The notes under the pieces: model-generated | The model's database searches: none | Seen by the model: the letters and a program-made list of their open reading frames with translations, nothing else | What the model was told of the DNA's origin: nothing | Shown here: positions 9,942-19,101 of the stretch, piece after piece | Position numbering within the stretch: position 1 is the first letter of the stretch | Layout of the letters: the number at the start of each line of letters is the position of its first letter | Source: Cyanidiococcus yangmingshanensis | Lineage: Eukaryota > Rhodophyta > Bangiophyceae > Cyanidiales > Cyanidiaceae | DNA: 64,000 bases | Assembly (NCBI GenBank): GCA_013995675.1 | Contig: VWRR01000003.1 | Coordinates: 434,001-498,000, forward strand | Direction: 5' to 3' | Program-made: the position numbers and the translations under genes

Positions 9942-10235
9942 ATGGCTGCTCTTCCAAAAAGAGGTCCTGAAGGTGCTTTTTTGTATCCTCCAGTTTCGTT
10001 GCCTATCTTTGACACGAACTCTGAAATAATCGTTCCACTGTATTCGTACTCAGCACCGATACGAGGAACGGTGTACTCCCAAGCACTGTTCCTTCGCATG
10101 TTTTGGAGCATATTCTGTTTCCTAATCATATCGAACTTAATGGGCCCTAAGAATCTACAGAGTTTACGGGCTTTCAACTCGCTGCAGACGCACAAGCGCC
10201 CTTCCTCGAAGGCGAGGCGAAGCAGAAGTGCTTAG
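9942..10235 (+). CDS. Candidate small single-pass membrane protein (97 residues)
   Basis: ATG at 9942. The N-terminal 45 residues are rich in P, Y and I, followed by one hydrophobic segment (ALFLRMFWSIFCFLIISNL) and a basic tail (HKRPSSKARRSRSA). The layout resembles small accessory subunits of mitochondrial or plastid membrane complexes, but I cannot assign a family. It is flanked by apparently non-coding DNA on both sides and faces the 3' end of the GLTSCR1-domain gene. Confidence 0.35.
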   Translation: MAALPKRGPEGAFLYPPVSLPIFDTNSEIIVPLYSYSAPIRGTVYSQALFLRMFWSIFCFLIISNLMGPKNLQSLRAFNSLQTHKRPSSKARRSRSA

Positions 10236-10470
10236 TTGCTCAAATCGAATGTTCCTCACAGGGAAATCGGATCTCTCGTGCGAATAGTATCCACAAGCTC
10301 TGCTGAATTGTGGATTAAGGCAAGCACTCAATCGTCGATGATGTTTCCCTTCGTTCAATTTCGGACGAGGATAAAAAAGGCAATTCCTAAGAAAAATTGT
10401 TTCAGATGATTCGGTAACCCAGAGTTGCGCAACGCCAGGTACGGTTCATGAGGATTGTTCGCGCAACTCA

Positions 10471-11634
10471 TCATAATGGTGCTTCGAAACGTTTGACGTG
10501 GTGTAATCGCCCAGATTCGATAACGAGCTCCTGTACTGAGGCGATCGCATCGAAACGAGCACAGATTTTCGTGAAGCGGTCTCGTGCACGAGCCATAAAA
10601 CGCTCGAGTCTCGTCTGGGCAGATTCGTCTATCTGGGGGGTTGTCGAGCCGCAGCTAGTCATCTTGTGGACCTTGGGGCCCAGCTCACCGAAGAAGACGT
10701 GATACGGCTCTAACCTTTGCCAGGCGTCAACCTTGTTCGAGAAGGGTGTCTGCGCATCAGGTTGGAGAACTTTCATATAATCTCGCGTCGGAGCCATCTC
10801 GAGTCGCCGCCTCTTTTGGCTCAGTTCTGTACCCGGCACCAAAAGCTTGCATTGTGGCAGCTGCGATAGATCGGCGGGTTTTGTGTCACGAAGTTCTGAA
10901 GCCGAACATTCAAGTGCCGTCTCTTCTAAACCTTGCTGTGAGGCCACTTGAAATAGTGTTGACAGCGCGTTGCCCGCGCTCACCGCTCGTCTGACAGCAG
11001 CCCGTGTCTCGGAAATGCGCTCTTCAGCTTCCTCTCTTCGCAGTCTCTGCAAAGCAGTCAACACAGCGCCAAGAGTCAGACTTTCCTGAAACTGTTTATG
11101 AAGCTGCGCGCGTTGCGTGTCTTCCTCGCTAGATTTCAATGAATCCCGGGAGTCTACCACTTCTTTTATTCCCAGGGCCTTGTCAAGCTCCTCGAGGGAC
11201 GCTTTCCCCCGGTCTGTGGTGGAACCAATCCTCTGCTGCAGCTCAAGAGTCGCCTGCCGCAATCGAAACAGCTCAATCTCAAGCTTCTTCCGTGCACTGT
11301 CAAGCTCTTCAAGCGTTGCCCCACAACCTCCGGTCGAACCGTTACGCTTCGCTCGTAGTGCCAGTGTCACCGCCGCGAGCTGTTGTTCTCGACGTCGCAA
11401 GCAGTCCTCCAGGGGTTGCAGCTCCGCTTTGAGACGCTCCGTTGATGCCAACGCGGCCCCTCGCAAGATGCCGCCAACATCCGCTTGTGAGCCAGCAATC
11501 CCAACCAAGTCACACGCCTCCTCTGTGGCCTCCTCAGGCACCAGCGAGGACTCGCTTCGCTTTAAGCCTCCGACGAAAGCCGAGGCTGGTGACCGACCTG
11601 AGCCCATCGTAACGTCCTTGTGCGTAAACATCAT
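10471..11634 (-). CDS. Coiled-coil protein with C-terminal GLTSCR1 (BICRA-type) domain
   Basis: A 387-residue protein (first ATG at 11634, another at 11631). Residues ~60-230 are a charged coiled coil (ERLKAELQPLEDCLRRREQQ, ARKKLEIELFRLRQATLELQ). Near residue 300 comes TPFSNKVDAWQRLEPYHVFF, which matches from memory the signature of the GLTSCR1 domain (TPF..-x-DA-x-x-RL-x-PYHV-F/Y). After it lies a helical stretch with ARARDRFTKICARFD, in the position where family members have helices. In animals this domain is in BICRA/BICRAL, subunits of the BRD9-type SWI/SNF complex; in plants the BRM-interacting BRIP proteins carry it. The predicted role is a chromatin-remodeller subunit in the nucleus. 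The segment between the PYHV motif and the last helices is shorter than in animals. The coiled coil alone would be uninformative; the call rests on the PYHV region. Confidence 0.55.
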   Translation of the reverse strand: MMFTHKDVTMGSGRSPASAFVGGLKRSESSLVPEEATEEACDLVGIAGSQADVGGILRGAALASTERLKAELQPLEDCLRRREQQLAAVTLALRAKRNGSTGGCGATLEELDSARKKLEIELFRLRQATLELQQRIGSTTDRGKASLEELDKALGIKEVVDSRDSLKSSEEDTQRAQLHKQFQESLTLGAVLTALQRLRREEAEERISETRAAVRRAVSAGNALSTLFQVASQQGLEETALECSASELRDTKPADLSQLPQCKLLVPGTELSQKRRRLEMAPTRDYMKVLQPDAQTPFSNKVDAWQRLEPYHVFFGELGPKVHKMTSCGSTTPQIDESAQTRLERFMARARDRFTKICARFDAIASVQELVIESGRLHHVKRFEAPL

Positions 11635-11895
11635 CCGACGTAACTGATGAAGCGATATGGTGTCCAATTTAGTGGTGGCGACGGCATGTCGTGACAGCGA
11701 GATTGTCCCAATCCCGGGGCCCCATCAGGTCGTGTGACACCATCAAGCGAGTCCGGTGTCACGGCGCCCTGCCCGGCGACCAACCACACGCAACGTGCGT
11801 GCTATTGCGGATGTCCCTTTCGACGGAGATCGATGGGCGCGAAAGGCGCGGCCGGGCTCCGACAAAGGACTCCTCACAGCTAGAATGCGGAAACG

Positions 11896-12408
11896 ATGCC
11901 CGAATCCGATCTAAGCGATGGGCGTATATCGAATGATCAAAAACTGAATCCTTTGCTGACCAGGAAGCTGAATCAAGAGTTTCCGAATTTGTCGCAGGGC
12001 ACGAGATCACTGCGCTGGGAGGAGTCAGATGAGCCAAGTTCCAAACGGATGTTATCACTGAAACGAGTTCTTTCTGTCTCCATCCCTAGCAGCGGTCAAT
12101 CAGGTGACGACGCGGCATGCGTCTGTATCATAAGGACAGAGGCCGCATGGAACGATACTCATCTGAGTCAATGTCGCGGTTTCGGATCAGCGCCTACGCG
12201 GCTTGAACGCCACTTAAGTGGCTTCGCGCGTAGATTTCGACAGGTTTGGTTCCAGTCTAGGGCTCCGCTCAAAGGCACTACATGTTTGACCTGCAGGAAA
12301 CCGAGGCAACTTTCCAGAGGCCGTTGCTCATACGCACTTTTTGGCGTTGAAGCTGCCGTTTCAAAACTGTTTAGGTGCTGTTGCGCCACCCTTTTGGTCG
12401 GACACTGA
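11896..12408 (+). CDS. Hypothetical ORF, 170 residues
   Basis: ATG at 11896, 262 bp from the divergent GLTSCR1-domain gene. The first ~85 residues are polar and acidic/basic mixed (SDLSDGRISNDQKLNPLL, RWEESDEPSSKRM); the rest is Cys- and Arg-rich and looks less like protein. No family recognised. It could be a real small gene whose end lies in another frame, an upstream part of the NAA40 transcript, or chance. Confidence 0.3.
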   Translation: MPESDLSDGRISNDQKLNPLLTRKLNQEFPNLSQGTRSLRWEESDEPSSKRMLSLKRVLSVSIPSSGQSGDDAACVCIIRTEAAWNDTHLSQCRGFGSAPTRLERHLSGFARRFRQVWFQSRAPLKGTTCLTCRKPRQLSRGRCSYALFGVEAAVSKLFRCCCATLLVGH

Positions 12409-12631
12409 TTCTTCGGGGAGGCTCCTGAACTCGTGAACAGTTTCGTCCATACCCAGAGTGGCTAGATTAACCGGCTGTCGCTATCTCGCTCTGTCAAAGG
12501 ACAAGAAGCCTGTATGCTGAAAGCGAGACGAACGCAGTCGTACAGAAAGGAAGAACAAGCGCTGCCATCAATTGCACACCCAAGTGCTTCTCCACTTCCT
12601 GTTTGCGTCAGGAAAGAGACCTGTTAGCCTG

Positions 12632-13541
12632 ATGAAGAGTCACGGCAGAAAACCCACGATAAGCTCTACGGAGTGTACCACTCAGGGTTGCTCTTCCTGC
12701 AATAAAGAGCCTCCGGCTCTGTTGGGAATGCGAGATTCCTGCGAACCGACGTTAACTAAAACGGCTTTCATCATGAAATACTTCTGTGCGACAGATCTAC
12801 CCACTGATCTGAGAGATTTTGCTCTGAACTTGACCGAAGCACACATGCGCTCGCTGTATGATGAAGCAGCCTCATATTCGAAGCGGTAGTCCCCGCACAA
12901 CCTCCAGGCTCAGTACGAAAATTGGCACTTGGAAGCGCTGGAGCACGGCAGCAAAACGGAGGGAGTTATTCGCCAAATCGAGTTCGTTCGTCTTTGTGTT
13001 TTCGAGGGCCGAGCTGCTCGAAGAGAAGGCGCTTCCACTTTCATGGGCAATAGCTCAAAGGTCCTGTGGACTTGAAATGAATTCTCCTGAGCTAGTGCAA
13101 AGCCAAGTACGAGCACCTTCATCGGAGCCAGAACTAGGAGAGCATCTTATTCCGAGCCAGCCTCCTAATCAATACATCGCAGATGACGCACCCGAGGGGG
13201 GAACTCCTGTCGCATTTGCTTGCTATCGGATTGTTAAGGAAAATGTTTCTCTCGAAAGCAGTGGCATTCGACCCATCTGCAAGCAGCTCTCGCTTTTGTA
13301 TCTGTACGAGCTGCATTGCACTCGTTCATGGCGTAGTAAGGGGATCGGGACATTGTTGTTGCAAATGGCTGAGAATATTGCTGCTAACGCGGGCGCTGCT
13401 GGCGTGGCGCTAACTTGCCTCAAAAACAATCGCGAGTCCCTGGTATGGTACAAGCACAGGGGCTACGAGCGGGCTCCACATTGCCCTGACGCTGGGGGGA
13501 AATCTGCTTACCAGATACTCTGGAAGCCATTCAAGCGGTAG
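12632..13541 (+). CDS. NAA40: N-alpha-acetyltransferase NAA40 (NatD), histone H4/H2A N-terminus; frame break
   Basis: GNAT-fold enzyme that acetylates the N-terminus of histones H4 and H2A in other eukaryotes. The first segment contains CATDLPTDLRDFALNLTEAHMRSLYDEA, matching the NAA40 helix pair before the catalytic core. The second contains AAKRRELFAKSSSFVFVFS, GTPVAFACYRIV, LLYLYELHCTRSWRSKGIGT (acetyl-CoA loop R-x-x-G-x-G) and a C-terminal YKHRGYERAPHC...SAYQILWKPF. The segments lie in different frames that meet between about 12858 and 12889; a one-base shift there restores continuity. The stretch between FSRAELL and GTPVAF is some 55 residues longer than I recall for human NAA40. The ATG at 12632 starts the first frame. 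Frame choice past the break is certain because the acetyl-CoA loop lies there. Confidence 0.75.
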
Positions 13542-14264
13542 TCCAACCTTTGAGAAGACCAGCCGCGTGAAGATTTGATCCTGCTCTGAGGGATAGGGCT
13601 GTTTTTCTGTGTCTCACGAAATGGCTCTGCACAGAGGATGGATGAGAATGGAAGTTGATGGTAGTGGGTTTGACTGATCTGGTAATTTTAATTGTGTGGC
13701 GGTGTAGTCAAGTTCTTGTGCTCGCCACAAAAGCGATGATTTCCGCATGCAGCGTGCCGCGTCTCAGAGAGAAAGACTCATGCACTTGTCAAAGAGAGAG
13801 AAATGTGCTTTGCCGAAATTTCTAACCAGGATTAATGTTCTAACGTGTCAGTACGCGAATCCGTTTCCCATACACGGCTGTTTGAGCCGTGTTTCAAATT
13901 CTAAATTCCCCAATTGTGTTTTTTTCAAGGAAATCGTCACGGATATTGCCTCGAGACTCGAAAAAAATCACAGCCGTTTCCCCAAACTACTCTGACCCAT
14001 GGTCCAGCGATCCCCCTGTGGATATTTGAAGCTGGATGAGCATTGTACCAGCTTCATCCACCAAGCCTCGGTCTCGCTTCTGTGCGCTCGAGAAAGGTAT
14101 TCGCTCGAAATTATGGTCTCTTTTGTTCCATAAGCTTGGCACAATTCCATGCAATGTTTGCCTTTATGTACAGTCGATTCGTTTCATCTGCACAGGGTCA
14201 ATGCAGGCAAAAGCCTGCAGCGATAGCCTCCCCGGGGTAAGCGTCGGAGAATCTTACTTTTGCC
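13542..14264. other. Intergenic region between convergent genes
   Basis: About 720 bp between the 3' ends of NAA40 and the VPS11-like gene. Only short frames are present. I searched the minus strand here for the RING finger expected at the end of VPS11 and saw no cysteine/histidine pattern of that kind. A GTAAGA sequence lies a few bases past the VPS11-like stop on the minus strand, but I could not identify a matching downstream exon. Confidence 0.4.
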
Positions 14265-17147
14265 TCATTCCATGAGAGCAAAATGGCGAGATAAGAGCGC
14301 TGTCATCACTGTATGCTCTTCATGATCTATGGCCTCGGTGATCAATTTTTCGAGATGGAACGGTAGTGATAATTGATTCTTGGGAGATCTCTGGTTCATC
14401 GCCCATAGTCTCTTCGCGACGAGCGGCAACGCCTCAGCCGAGAGAACGTGCCGTCTACGAAGGTTACGAATAATAATGGGTAAAAGCTTCGCTTGCTCGG
14501 ACAGGGATAACGAGTGCCTGCCTCGATTCACCTTCCTATTGCAATCCCGCTTTCCTTCATAGTTATCACTCTCTAACGCACACTCCTCATCTATCATAAA
14601 CGTAGGATCCAGTTGAAGGAGGGACATCAGTGCGTGCCCCCATACATGGACGTCATTGGAGCTGCAGTCCAGACATAGCTGGAGCAGCGCATTATAATTG
14701 GATCGATTTTGCAGAAAAACAGCAAGTTCGTCCAGAAGCCCGAGACGTCTGTAAATGGTTTCCATCACGATCTCAGCACCATAAAGCTCAGCCAACTCTA
14801 GCGCGGGTACCAGATTTGATGCGTTTCCCAGTCCATTCAGCAACTCTATAATTTCTTCCAAATTTCGATTTTGACCATCCAAACCAGATCCACTTTCGAC
14901 TCGAAATATTGTCTCAAGATACTGAAGCTTCTCGACAGACTTAAGCTCTAGGGTACGGCCAATGGTTCGCCAAAGTGGCAGCAGCATCTCAGGACGATCG
15001 GCGAGCCGCTCGGAGACGCGATGCGTTTCGAGCCAGTCAAGAACCTCTCTATGAATGATTACCTGCATTTGTTGATTCTGGATATCGGAGCCTATATCCT
15101 CCGCAAATCCAGCTCTAAGCTCATCTATAAGCTCTAGAATGTCTTTCATATATCGAGCATGCTTCGCAAAAGACTCAGTTCGACTCCACTTTCGCGAGAC
15201 AGATTGAGTGTCTGGAGCGTCAATCGACTCACATGAGACGTCCCCATCATGCGAAGCGTGCTGCGAAAAAAAGGTGCCGGTTTCACGCTTTTCTGCGCAC
15301 TTTGCTGAGTTATCCATGGAGTGCGAATGCATCTCTTGGTGCGCGTCTGCATTCGTTTCTTCGGAAACCTTGAAAGCAAAACTTTGACGAATCTGCTGCA
15401 CGTCATCATGTCTCACGGAAGATCGACAGGTCTTGTAATCGATAACGGGCGCGCTCAAATGCAATGGTACCTCAATAGCGCCTTTTTCATGAATACATCT
15501 GCTTTCTAGAGGGTCAAGAACCGTAACCCTGTCACCAGATGGACAAAAGCTGGCTCCCAATCTCTCATACCTCTGAACGAGAGATTGCAGCGTCTTCATG
15601 TCCCTTGCGTTCGCGATAAGCATGGCCAGTAATCCAGGAGCGCTGCCGCAAAGGTCTTCAAAAAACTCATCTATGAGTACCCCCTGTTCTATCCGCGTGG
15701 AAAGTTGCTGATAGAGACCGTTAAAGGCACTTGACTTCAGTTCGAGGAATTCAGTGTTTGCACGATGTTCTTCCGCCTCCGGGCAGCAGCACAGACGCAT
15801 GCTGAGCGCGTAACGCTCAGCAGCCACTGCTTGACGTAAAATCTCTATCCACAGCTTTCGCCGGAGCACAAAGAATCTTCTGGGTCGCATTTCCAAGAAA
15901 ATCACAAAGCGCCCCCCAAAAAGAGGAAGCACAGTTCGGACATGGATGTTCGGATCATCCTCACGAATGCTTTGTGGAGAACGAGAACCTGATTCAGCTG
16001 GTGGCGACCTGTCGGTAATGCTCAAGTCTTCCATTTGACCTCGTTCTATAGATGGGAGCAGCTCTTGGACAGGTGATCCGTCCGGTACGCTTTCAACATA
16101 GAGCGTATCATCTTTGTCCATCGTACGCAAGTAGAAACAACAGTCAAGATGAAAGAGATGCGCCCCTGTATCCCGCCGATAGACCAAAAAAGCTGGAAGC
16201 TGATATACAGTATTGCCGCTTAAGGTGAATGGACAGCTGCTCGTCGGAACCGTGATAGCACGACAGGGCCGCTCCTCCAAAGCATGCGCTCGTGGAAGCT
16301 GTCGAATCGAACCGGGATTCAGCGGAGTTTGCAACTTCCGCATAGGCTCTGTACCTAGTTCGACACAATCCGCAGTGCGTACCATCATAAGCGATGTTTC
16401 CGTACCAAATACGATGTTTTGGTCTCCAAGAAATTCCGAAAAATTAAGAGGATAATCTGCAACTCTCATATTCATTTTGGTAATGTTCCTGGAGTCGATC
16501 AAGTCGCCGAGTATGATTAGAGCTTCGCCACTATCGGAACCAATCAATGCACCTCGCATATCGGGTCGTAAAGCCATCGTTACCGGAGTGCCCTGACTCT
16601 GCGCTGGGCTCCAGGTCACCGTGGTCAGGACGCGAACGAACTCTCCAACCTCTGATGTATCCCTCACAACAAAAGGCTCCATTTCGTGATTCGGACCAAG
16701 TTTATGAGCTGGCTTCACTTCCAGAACTCTTAGGCAGAATTCTTGTCGCTCATGTTCAAGACATTGTGCTCTCGGAGTCAGCCGGCCAACGACGGCAACA
16801 CAGAAGCCAGCTGAACCGAGTCCGGCTGACGTCTCCCGGGATATTGAGAGCGCTTTGAGCAAGACAATCTCGCATACACCTGTGTCCAACGCCTGTCTAG
16901 CACAGGCAGAGAGCCTTGTTTCGCCCTGTGACACCCGAAGCCACAACACTTCCGCTCTGCCTGTACTTTGATCGGTTACTTTAACGATCGCTTCCGCCCA
17001 GCTATCGATAAGCTTGTTCGGCGGTTCCAAAAACGAGCGCAGATTTCCATCCAGACACAAATTGACTACAGTTTCGTATACATCTATCTGACCGCCCGCT
17101 CTCCAGAAGCGAAAACCCCTTTCTGAGATGCAGTGCGACCTCGACAT
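14265..17147 (-). CDS. VPS11-like CORVET/HOPS subunit candidate without RING finger
   Basis: A 960-residue protein in one frame from the ATG at 17147. The first ~400 residues are beta-rich (possible propeller); the rest is helical. Near residues 795-840, LVPALELAELYGAEIVMETI, YRRLGLLDELAVFLQ, NYNALLQLC and DVHVWGHALMSLLQ follow the clathrin-repeat pattern of VPS11, in which an 'LW-QAL' motif comes after a YEKL-type helix. VPS11 is the core of the CORVET and HOPS tethering complexes on endosomes and vacuoles. After that tract the protein has ~95 more helical residues and stops at HFALME, with no RING finger. A polar, Ser/His-rich insert lies around residues 610-680. Other helical-repeat scaffolds (another class C VPS protein or a nucleoporin) remain possible. 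It is divergent from SPT4, 110 bp away. Confidence 0.45.
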   Translation of the reverse strand: MSRSHCISERGFRFWRAGGQIDVYETVVNLCLDGNLRSFLEPPNKLIDSWAEAIVKVTDQSTGRAEVLWLRVSQGETRLSACARQALDTGVCEIVLLKALSISRETSAGLGSAGFCVAVVGRLTPRAQCLEHERQEFCLRVLEVKPAHKLGPNHEMEPFVVRDTSEVGEFVRVLTTVTWSPAQSQGTPVTMALRPDMRGALIGSDSGEALIILGDLIDSRNITKMNMRVADYPLNFSEFLGDQNIVFGTETSLMMVRTADCVELGTEPMRKLQTPLNPGSIRQLPRAHALEERPCRAITVPTSSCPFTLSGNTVYQLPAFLVYRRDTGAHLFHLDCCFYLRTMDKDDTLYVESVPDGSPVQELLPSIERGQMEDLSITDRSPPAESGSRSPQSIREDDPNIHVRTVLPLFGGRFVIFLEMRPRRFFVLRRKLWIEILRQAVAAERYALSMRLCCCPEAEEHRANTEFLELKSSAFNGLYQQLSTRIEQGVLIDEFFEDLCGSAPGLLAMLIANARDMKTLQSLVQRYERLGASFCPSGDRVTVLDPLESRCIHEKGAIEVPLHLSAPVIDYKTCRSSVRHDDVQQIRQSFAFKVSEETNADAHQEMHSHSMDNSAKCAEKRETGTFFSQHASHDGDVSCESIDAPDTQSVSRKWSRTESFAKHARYMKDILELIDELRAGFAEDIGSDIQNQQMQVIIHREVLDWLETHRVSERLADRPEMLLPLWRTIGRTLELKSVEKLQYLETIFRVESGSGLDGQNRNLEEIIELLNGLGNASNLVPALELAELYGAEIVMETIYRRLGLLDELAVFLQNRSNYNALLQLCLDCSSNDVHVWGHALMSLLQLDPTFMIDEECALESDNYEGKRDCNRKVNRGRHSLSLSEQAKLLPIIIRNLRRRHVLSAEALPLVAKRLWAMNQRSPKNQLSLPFHLEKLITEAIDHEEHTVMTALLSRHFALME

Positions 17148-17257
17148 ATGGAGAGCAGTATCAGGAGACGAACCACGACTCTGGGCGGCGTCCGTGGCTC
17201 CCGTCTGAGATTGCGGCGTGTAGCGAACGCAGTAATGTTTTCGCGTAACGGTGAACC
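17148..17257. promoter_or_regulatory. Divergent promoter, VPS11-like / SPT4
   Basis: The two start codons are separated by 110 bp, so both core promoters and both 5' leaders must fit in this space or overlap coding sequence. No TATA-like element stands out. Confidence 0.35.
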
Positions 17258-17614
17258 ATGACTGAAGCAGCAGACACTATCGTGGTGGTGCCCTCTGAAA
17301 TCCAGTCGAGTAAGCTGCGAGCCTGTCTCTCGTGCGGGCTGGTCAAGTCCGTCGCGCAATTCCTAGCCTACGGTTGTGAGAACTGTCCCGGCCTAATTGA
17401 GGCTGGAACCGGAGACAGGGAGAGGGTCCTCACGTTTACAACAACAGAGTTTTCGGGCATCACCGCTCTTTATAAACCGAAAAGGAGTTGGGTTGCGCGA
17501 TGGCAGCGACTGAGCCAGCTGGTTCCAGGTTGTTATGCAGTCGGGATCCACGCTAATGTACCAGACGACGTGCTAGAAGAGCTGGACGCCCTTCACTTTG
17601 ACACTCGGGGCTAG
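17258..17614 (+). CDS. SPT4: Transcription elongation factor SPT4 (DSIF subunit)
   Basis: 118-residue zinc-finger protein of the SPT4 family. Cys23, Cys26, Cys40 and Cys43 lie in LRACLSCGLVKSVAQF and GCENCP, the hallmark of the family; FSGITALYKPKRSWVARWQR matches the conserved SPT5-binding half, ending in a short PGCYAVGI strand. With SPT5 it forms DSIF, which acts on RNA polymerase II (and I) during elongation in the nucleus. Family length is about 100-120 residues, so the gene is complete. ATG at 17258; no intron. Confidence 0.96.
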   Translation: MTEAADTIVVVPSEIQSSKLRACLSCGLVKSVAQFLAYGCENCPGLIEAGTGDRERVLTFTTTEFSGITALYKPKRSWVARWQRLSQLVPGCYAVGIHANVPDDVLEELDALHFDTRG

Positions 17615-19101
17615 AAGAGCTTCTGACCATAGTCTTTGTCTTTTTGTTGGCGCAGAGTCTCAAATCTTGGCTTCTAGATCCACACGCGAAGAACTCTTAG
17701 GTTGAAAGGGACAACAGGTTTACCAGCTACAAGAGCGTGACACATTCGCTTTCGAAAGAGTTGTGGCAAAGCCCGTCAAAGTATCGAGCGTCTCTCGGAG
17801 TTGTTGCCGGTCTATGGTTCATCCAAAGTCAACCGCAAAGAATGACGAACTTCTCAATTGAGAGAGATGCTCCGTTGATTGGCTCGATCATGAATGCATT
17901 TGTGGTTTATCGGCTAAACCTTCAAACTTTCTTCGGGTCGACAATTGTGACTGCCGACTTTAAGATAGTTCTCGATGGATGAGGCAGAGAAGGGGTCCAC
18001 ATTTCGAGCACATCTGATCGAATTCTATTCGGTATGCCCTTTGCATTGATTGATCGTGTTGCCGTAAGAGTATGCGTCATATGAGTGGGTGAAGCTGTAA
18101 CAGTTCGCACGAGCATCGAGCTCGCCCACACGTTGGATCGCTGGTCAAGGATCTGTCTTAATCCGCTGTGGGATGCAGGAACCCGCTTATCCGAACATAA
18201 GCTCACAATCCGCTTCCTCAGAGGCGCGTTTCTCTTACTAGCAGTTAGCCTACGAGAGCACGACCTTCAGGAGCGTTCCTTTGGAGTTATCGTGCGTGCC
18301 AGTCTTCAGACAGCCGTGTTTCATAAAAAGCCGTGTGGCCGCCGAAAGATGCGAACCATCTTCGGTCCTACGTCGTATCGATTTGCGTCCTTGAACAGAT
18401 AGGGCCAACATTCCAGCATGGGAAACTGATTGTCTCTCGAGCCACGAGCGTTTCCACAACCATAAATTTTATTCATTCCGATTATCCAAGATCATGACCC
18501 CCCAAACAACAAGATGCTGCATCACAAGATGGCCTAGCTCGTCCAAATCGGTGAAGATAGGGAGCCTATGACGTGTGCCATAAGCAACGATCATTTCGTA
18601 GAAAAACATCCGAATGATGACATCCCGGTAAATCACTTGCGAAAGTGCAGCAGCGTAAACTGAACGGCTTGTCCGCCCCCAAACGTCTTATTTCACTAAG
18701 TCGTCAGTACGCACATAGCCGTCTGAGTAGCTGCGCCTGTCCGAAGAGAACCCATTCGAATGCGAGCTCGCCGTTGAAGCAGCAAGAAATGACTTTGAAG
18801 TGCACCGTGGATCCTATCATCCTGGAAAATTAGTCCTTGAGTAGACTCGTTACACTTCAAATCCATTTCCTAAAGGAGAACGAATCAACGTTTGATGCGA
18901 CCCTGAGAAAGAGTCAACCTCGATTCCAGGCCGAAATTTCAATGCTTCGACTCTTGCGAACGCGGTCTGGGATCCAGGCTGGTCACGCGCCTCACGGAAC
19001 GCGTCTCGGTGGTGGTTGCATCGCGCTTGCGGTCCGGAACCGAGCTGCTTATAACGAGTCACGATACTGCGCTGAGCTGTGGCTGAAAACGCGACGAAGC
19101 C
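17615..19101. other. Long intergenic region, no gene recognised
   Basis: About 1.5 kb between SPT4 and the dihydrolipoamide succinyltransferase gene. Several frames of 60-115 codons occur (for example 18085-18402 plus, 17922-18206 minus), none with recognisable sequence or protein-like composition. No tRNA or repeat was identified. The DLST promoter must lie near the right end. Confidence 0.4.

Larger units (their letters stand above)
9078..10470. other. Intergenic region with only two small ORF candidates
   Basis: Apart from the two candidates at 9401 and 9942, this 1.4 kb stretch shows overlapping short frames on both strands, including a minus-strand frame at 9511-9957 that lacks protein-like character. 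It must contain the Miro promoter at its left end and the 3' end of the GLTSCR1-domain transcript at its right. Confidence 0.4.

Noticed and set aside
11117-11647. 176-codon plus-strand ORF, Ser-rich
   Set aside because: Antisense to the GLTSCR1-domain coiled-coil gene; Ser/Arg composition typical of an antisense shadow.
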